The notes beneath the pieces are model-generated. The model worked only from the letters and a program-made list of their open reading frames with translations, had not been told where the DNA came from and searched no databases. From Spirogloea muscicola (taxonomy: Eukaryota; Streptophyta; Zygnematophyceae; Spirogloeales; Spirogloeaceae): 56,028 nt of DNA. The translations under genes and the position numbers were made by a program. Below, in pieces: positions 52,481-56,028 of the stretch. Location of the stretch: the NCBI GenBank assembly GCA_009602725.1, contig WELB01000275.1, positions 47,645 through 103,672 of the forward strand. Direction: 5' to 3'. Positions within the stretch are counted from its first letter, which is position 1. Every line of letters begins with the position of its first letter.

Positions 52481-55400
52481 TCATATACACGGAATTCCTC
52501 TGGCATCTGCAGCTACTTTGCTCCTCGAAATGGCACCACCGGTGTCCACGTCACTCAGGCTCTTACTGCTGCTCCCTGACATCAGACAGCCACTTTGTTT
52601 AGGTCGCCGCCCCAGACTCTCATCAAGTTCTTCTGAGCTGCTATCATGCAACACTTGGTGCACAGAATCGAGGGCTTCACTCTATTGGCCGAAAACTCAT
52701 TGTGTAGGAAGCTTCGCAGCGGAGTCCTCAGGTGCAAACTTCTGTCGGCTGCACCTTCCAGACAGCCAGGGAAGAGAGCCCTGGTCTGAGCTACCTGCAC
52801 TAACTTGTCTTGCCTGGATGCATGCAATATAGCGCAAGAGAGGTCCAAGCACAGTACTTGTGCACGAGATGCTCATCAATGGGCACATGACCAGCAAGAC
52901 ATGAGGATTGCAAGCGAGTGCTTTGGGGCCAGGTGCAGTGTTCACACAAGGTGGTGTTGATTGGTTTGTCTGTTTTCCTCAGACCTTTTTAGTGCAAGTT
53001 AGGTCCACATCAGGACCTACCTGATTTATGATGGACTTATCGGCTCCACTACTGTCTGGCATGCCTGTGGACAACAAGCCTTCTGGATCAACAAGCTCTG
53101 AGCACCTTTGAATGAGGCGCCGTTCTGCGATCCGCAGCGTTGTGGCTAGGTACTTTCGTCGGTCTAGGATGGTCGCAAGTTGGGCAACGTCAACACTCAA
53201 TGATGCTGTCGGGTAGGCTGCATCCCGCAGCTTCAGCGCTCTGATCAGAGTCAAGCATAATAACGGCGACGACAACAGCCACTGACGAAGCTGTGGTTCC
53301 TGCTCGCGCTCGTCAACTCGACAACCAGCACCTTCCTCCTTGCCTGCCTCGGTCTGGCGGAAACCAAGAGCGGCAGCTACCTCTCCCACCTCACCATGGC
53401 AGGCGGCTGCGTAGGCGGCGAGATGCTCGCACTCGGCCTCGCTCGCATGCGCCACTCGAAGCAGCAGGAGCAGGTCGAGCTCGGGCTCACCACCAGCGCC
53501 AATCTCAAAGTACATGCCCTGCTTGGAGACCACGCCGCGGCACCCTGCCTGGCCCCACAGAGCAACTCGGCGGCGCCAGTGCCTCGGCGACCTTGCAGTA
53601 ACTAAGCAGTAGGCGGCCTGGAGCAACTCAATGTCAAGGTTGACAACGTCAAATGGGTTGTCTGGTTCAGTGAAGCCGTATTTGTGTAGAAGCGCCGCAT
53701 TCCCCAGCTGACCATACGTATTGTAGACCTGCATGCAAAAGCAGCAGTGCCTGAGTGAAAGCAGTCAAATGCCAAGGCACCTTGCAGCATTGGCAAAGAT
53801 TGGAACAAACGTCCGGAAGGCTCATGTATCAGAGTTCTCAGTGTAAGGTTCTCTTCAGAAGACTTCTGTTGATGGGGGATATTTGGTTCGTTGTATCTTC
53901 CACCTACAACAGGCATCTTTGCAGGCATGAGCCGATAACATGTTGCTCGACGGGCTGAATGCCATGTATACAGCTGACCTCAGACCCGTGCTTGACATCT
54001 CGTACAAGAACCATGTCCAGCATGTCCTCCTCTTGATCTACCCCCCGCTCTCTGGAGGAGTCACACTTCAGAGCACCTTCGCTCACATCGTCCGACAGCT
54101 CTCTCATGCCTGCATGGCCATGTCTCACAGGAAGCCCACGATCTTCACAACACTTCATGGCTTGGTCTGTATCCTGCTCACTGCAACCAGGCGCTTCCAG
54201 CAGCTCGCTTGCTTCAGAGGAAGGCACTTCATCACTTGAGTGGCCATCATCCTGGCTGCCCCCACTGCTCTCGCTGTCCTCGCCGGTCATGCTGTCCTTG
54301 CTGCGCTTGCTGCCTTTTACGTCCAAGGTCGCCAGTCTTTCTGTGATATGCACATCCTCGGCTGCAGTGCGGTGGTTGAACCTGAGCCACAAGTAGAGAA
54401 CGATCAGACAGGTTGAGATGTTATAGAAGCCTGAAGAAACGCCCAAGAAGCTGTGTCCACATGAACGTATGCCTCTCTTTGAGCTTGGTAGCGAGCTGCA
54501 AGCTCTGTGCGGGATTGAGTACTGTGGCTGATCTTATCCTCAACGAGGCACCCAATGGCCAGGATAGACCCGAATGCGATGACTGCATACGGCATCGCAG
54601 CTTGATTCGAGCTTCCCAGGCCAGGGCTTTCAATCCAGAGTTAGGGTTTAGGTTTAGGTTCAGGGTTTAGGCATCTCTCAGCGGGGACGCAGCGGGGAGG
54701 CTCTGACAGGTCAGCCAGGGGCACCATGCCAAAGCCGTGGGCGTCGTCGACTTGGAACGACCGGGACGCCACGAGCGTCTTGGCGGCCAGGTAGTCCTCC
54801 AGCCGGAAGCGGGCCGGCGGGAAGCGCGCAGGGTCGGCGTGCGCAAGTGGGGCCACCTCCTCCAGCCAGTCGGCGCGCATCAGTCGCCGGTCGCTCGCCA
54901 GCACCTGAGGCAAGCCAGTGACTTGGTCACAACTTAGCGTTAAAAATCAGAATCGGGGCATGGGGGTTCGAGACTCAGTACGAGGGATCAGGATCAGTGC
55001 TGCCGATTGCTGCACCTGCGGCTGCAGCTCGCAGCCGGCGAGGTGCGCATGGTCCGCGGGGCTCCACAGGAAGGGCAGGTCGACGGCCGCAGGGAGGAGG
55101 TCCAGGTAGGCGGCCCACGGCGACGCGGCGCCGAGGCTGCGCTCGTACATGAGCGCGACGCTGAGGCCCAGCGCGCCGCCAAGCTGCGCCGCCTGGATCG
55201 CGCCGGCGGCTCCCGTGGTGCGCACGGTGAGGCAGGCGCGCTTGGGGATGGTCGCGACGACGGCGCCGCGCGGGAGGTCCCGCCTCGCCACGACGCCATG
55301 CCCCGCCGCGACGGCGCCTCCCACGACGAGCTCCAGGTCCCGCCGGTCGCACTGCAGGCCGTGTGCGGCCATCCAGCGACGGAAGGACCGCAGCTCCCTG

Positions 55401-55546
55401 CGGGGAGAGGCAGAATCGATGCCGGCGGCGTGAGACTGCGCGCTGGGAGGCGCGCAGGGCGGCGGCCATCGGAGAGCCCCCGCGCCAAGGCTTCTGCCAA
55501 GCGCGCTCTGGGGAAGGGGGGGAGACCTCGAGGAGGGCGCGGCCAT
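52481..55546 (-). CDS. SET-domain protein lysine methyltransferase, SETD6/RKM-like with Rubisco LSMT-type substrate domain
   Basis: These enzymes use SAM to methylate lysines on non-histone proteins such as ribosomal proteins or plastid enzymes. Exons 55016-55546, 54708-54904, 53979-54381, 53021-53728 and 52481-52681 keep frame for 679 residues. The split SET domain shows GHGVVARRDLPRGAVVATIP (residues 82-101), FGMVPLADLFNHRT (235-248, the NH SAM-binding motif), MVLVRDVKHGSE and VYNTYGQLGNAALLHKYGF (the catalytic YG motif). The Rubs-bind helical domain follows. Between NHRT and MVLVRD lies an unusual acidic, Ser-rich insert of roughly 100 residues. The final exon (SEALDSVHQVLHDSSSEELD) is chosen because exon 4 has a strong CAG-GTAGGT donor and phase agrees. 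Without that splice the protein stops at 52979-52981 with 626 residues. The first 50 residues could be a targeting peptide. Substrate is unknown. Confidence 0.85.
54641..54671. repeat. interstitial telomere repeat (TTTAGGG)n in a SET-gene intron
   Basis: The 31-bp tract reads ttagggtttaggtttaggtt then cagggtttagg, about four units of the plant/chlorophyte telomere motif with small lesions. It lies in the intron between exons 54708-54904 and 53979-54381. It supports a green-lineage host. It may be a scar of double-strand break repair. Confidence 0.75.
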
Positions 55547-55640
55547 GGCGCCGGCCGGCGGCTGGCGGGCCCGCTCCGCGCCATTACCCAACGTTGCTTC
55601 CCGTCGGCTGAGCAAGGGAAAAGGGAGCAGATGTGCGGTG
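55547..55640. promoter_or_regulatory. short upstream region of the SET gene
   Basis: Less than 100 bp of unique GC-rich sequence separates the SET start codon from the dispersed repeat copy beyond. The frame upstream of the chosen ATG stays open into the repeat. I prefer the ATG at 55546, which has a good context (CGCCATGGCC), because the upstream codons are repeat sequence. Confidence 0.35.
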
Positions 55641-55790
55641 GTTTGGGCTCCTCCAAAAGGGCGACAAGGGCTGTGAAAAGCCAGCCCAGAGAGAGAGGAG
55701 GCGCGCGGGGCGCATGAATTGATAAGGGAGGCCAATTCAAGCCAATACGTTGTTCAGGCAGAGTCGAGCCCAGAAAATTTCGTGTATTTG
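55641..55790 (-). repeat. dispersed repeat copy H: tail block and hairpin
   Basis: Read on the minus strand, this is the tail block (gctcgactctgcctgaacaa, then attggcttgaattggcctcc) followed by the gcgccccgcgcgcc motif and the hairpin gggctggcttttcacagccc (55668-55687). Block order matches 21720-22014. It sits directly upstream of the SET gene and may supply part of its promoter. Confidence 0.7.
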
Positions 55791-55864
55791 AAACAGTCGA
55801 AGGCCAGTATGGCCAAGTACAGGGGTAAGCACATCTTATGACGTAGCAGCTAGCATCTAGCAGC

Positions 55865-56028
55865 TACTGGAGCTGCTAGTGGAGTGAGGCAGCAGCTGTG
55901 CCAGGAGGAATGGAGGGGTGGGGGGGAGAAGAGGGCTGGAAGTGCCACGATTGGGGCCTTGACATCCTGTCCTGCTGGAGCTGCTAGAGGAGGAGTGAGG
56001 CAGCATCCATAGCAGGAGGGATGGGGGG
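55865..56028. repeat. pair of direct repeats at the right edge
   Basis: Two copies of about 55 bp, each beginning ctggagctgctag and carrying ggagtgaggcagca and a G-rich end (aggaggaatggagggg against aggagggatgggggg), start near 55868 and 55974. The second runs off the window. The unit may continue as a tandem array or low-copy satellite. Confidence 0.6.

Noticed and set aside
55007-55717. Plus-strand 236-codon frame at the right end
   Set aside because: It is the antisense shadow of SET-domain exon 1, which has clear conserved motifs on the minus strand.

Overview
The window is nuclear DNA from an intron-rich eukaryote, most likely a chlorophyte green alga. The evidence is GT-AG introns of roughly 100-400 bp with TGCAG acceptors, very GC-rich first exons over more neutral introns, a plastid-type CDP-diacylglycerol synthase, a SHRUBBY-like plant-type VPS13, and interstitial plant/algal telomere repeats (TTTAGGG). 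I cannot fix the genus. The assembly carries one sized gap (39056-39431) and three isolated N bases.

Layout, left to right. Bases 1-2989 hold no gene I can defend, only an open frame at the left edge and repeat fragments. RPAC2/AC19, the small subunit shared by RNA polymerases I and III (2990-3693, minus), diverges from a plastid-type CDP-diacylglycerol synthase (3874-6209, plus). A GCP5-like gamma-tubulin complex gene (6583-14254, minus) diverges from an unrecognised coiled-coil protein gene (14580-16262, plus). An ABHD17-type hydrolase (16917-18750, minus) is followed by about 4 kb of nested dispersed repeats (18751-22690). A giant VPS13/SHRUBBY-like lipid-transfer protein gene then fills 22696-42721 (plus), with the CT microsatellite and gap in one intron. 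After a second repeat patch comes a bifunctional ergothioneine synthase, Egt1 (44813-48539, plus). TFIIF beta (49422-51575, minus), a single 5S rRNA gene (52108-52228, plus) and a SETD6/RKM-like SET-domain methyltransferase (52481-55546, minus) follow. The right edge is again repeat.

For RPAC2, CDP-DAG synthase, the coiled-coil gene, ABHD17, Egt1, TFIIF beta and the SET gene I placed every splice junction by eye, and the summed exon lengths keep frame from ATG to stop. CDP-DAG synthase exon 2 and the last SET exon are the weaker choices. For GCP5 and VPS13 I give the ends and many exons, not a full model.

These are mostly single-copy housekeeping genes rather than a pathway cluster. The loose themes are polymerase biology (RPAC2, TFIIF beta, 5S rRNA) and membrane lipid (CDP-DAG synthase, VPS13, ABHD17). 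The least ordinary material is the fungal-style EgtD-EgtB fusion in an algal setting and a dispersed repeat family. That family has a hairpin GGGCTGGC-loop-CAGCCC and short reading frames ending in L(S/T)RGY-stop, and it recurs at least six times on both strands.
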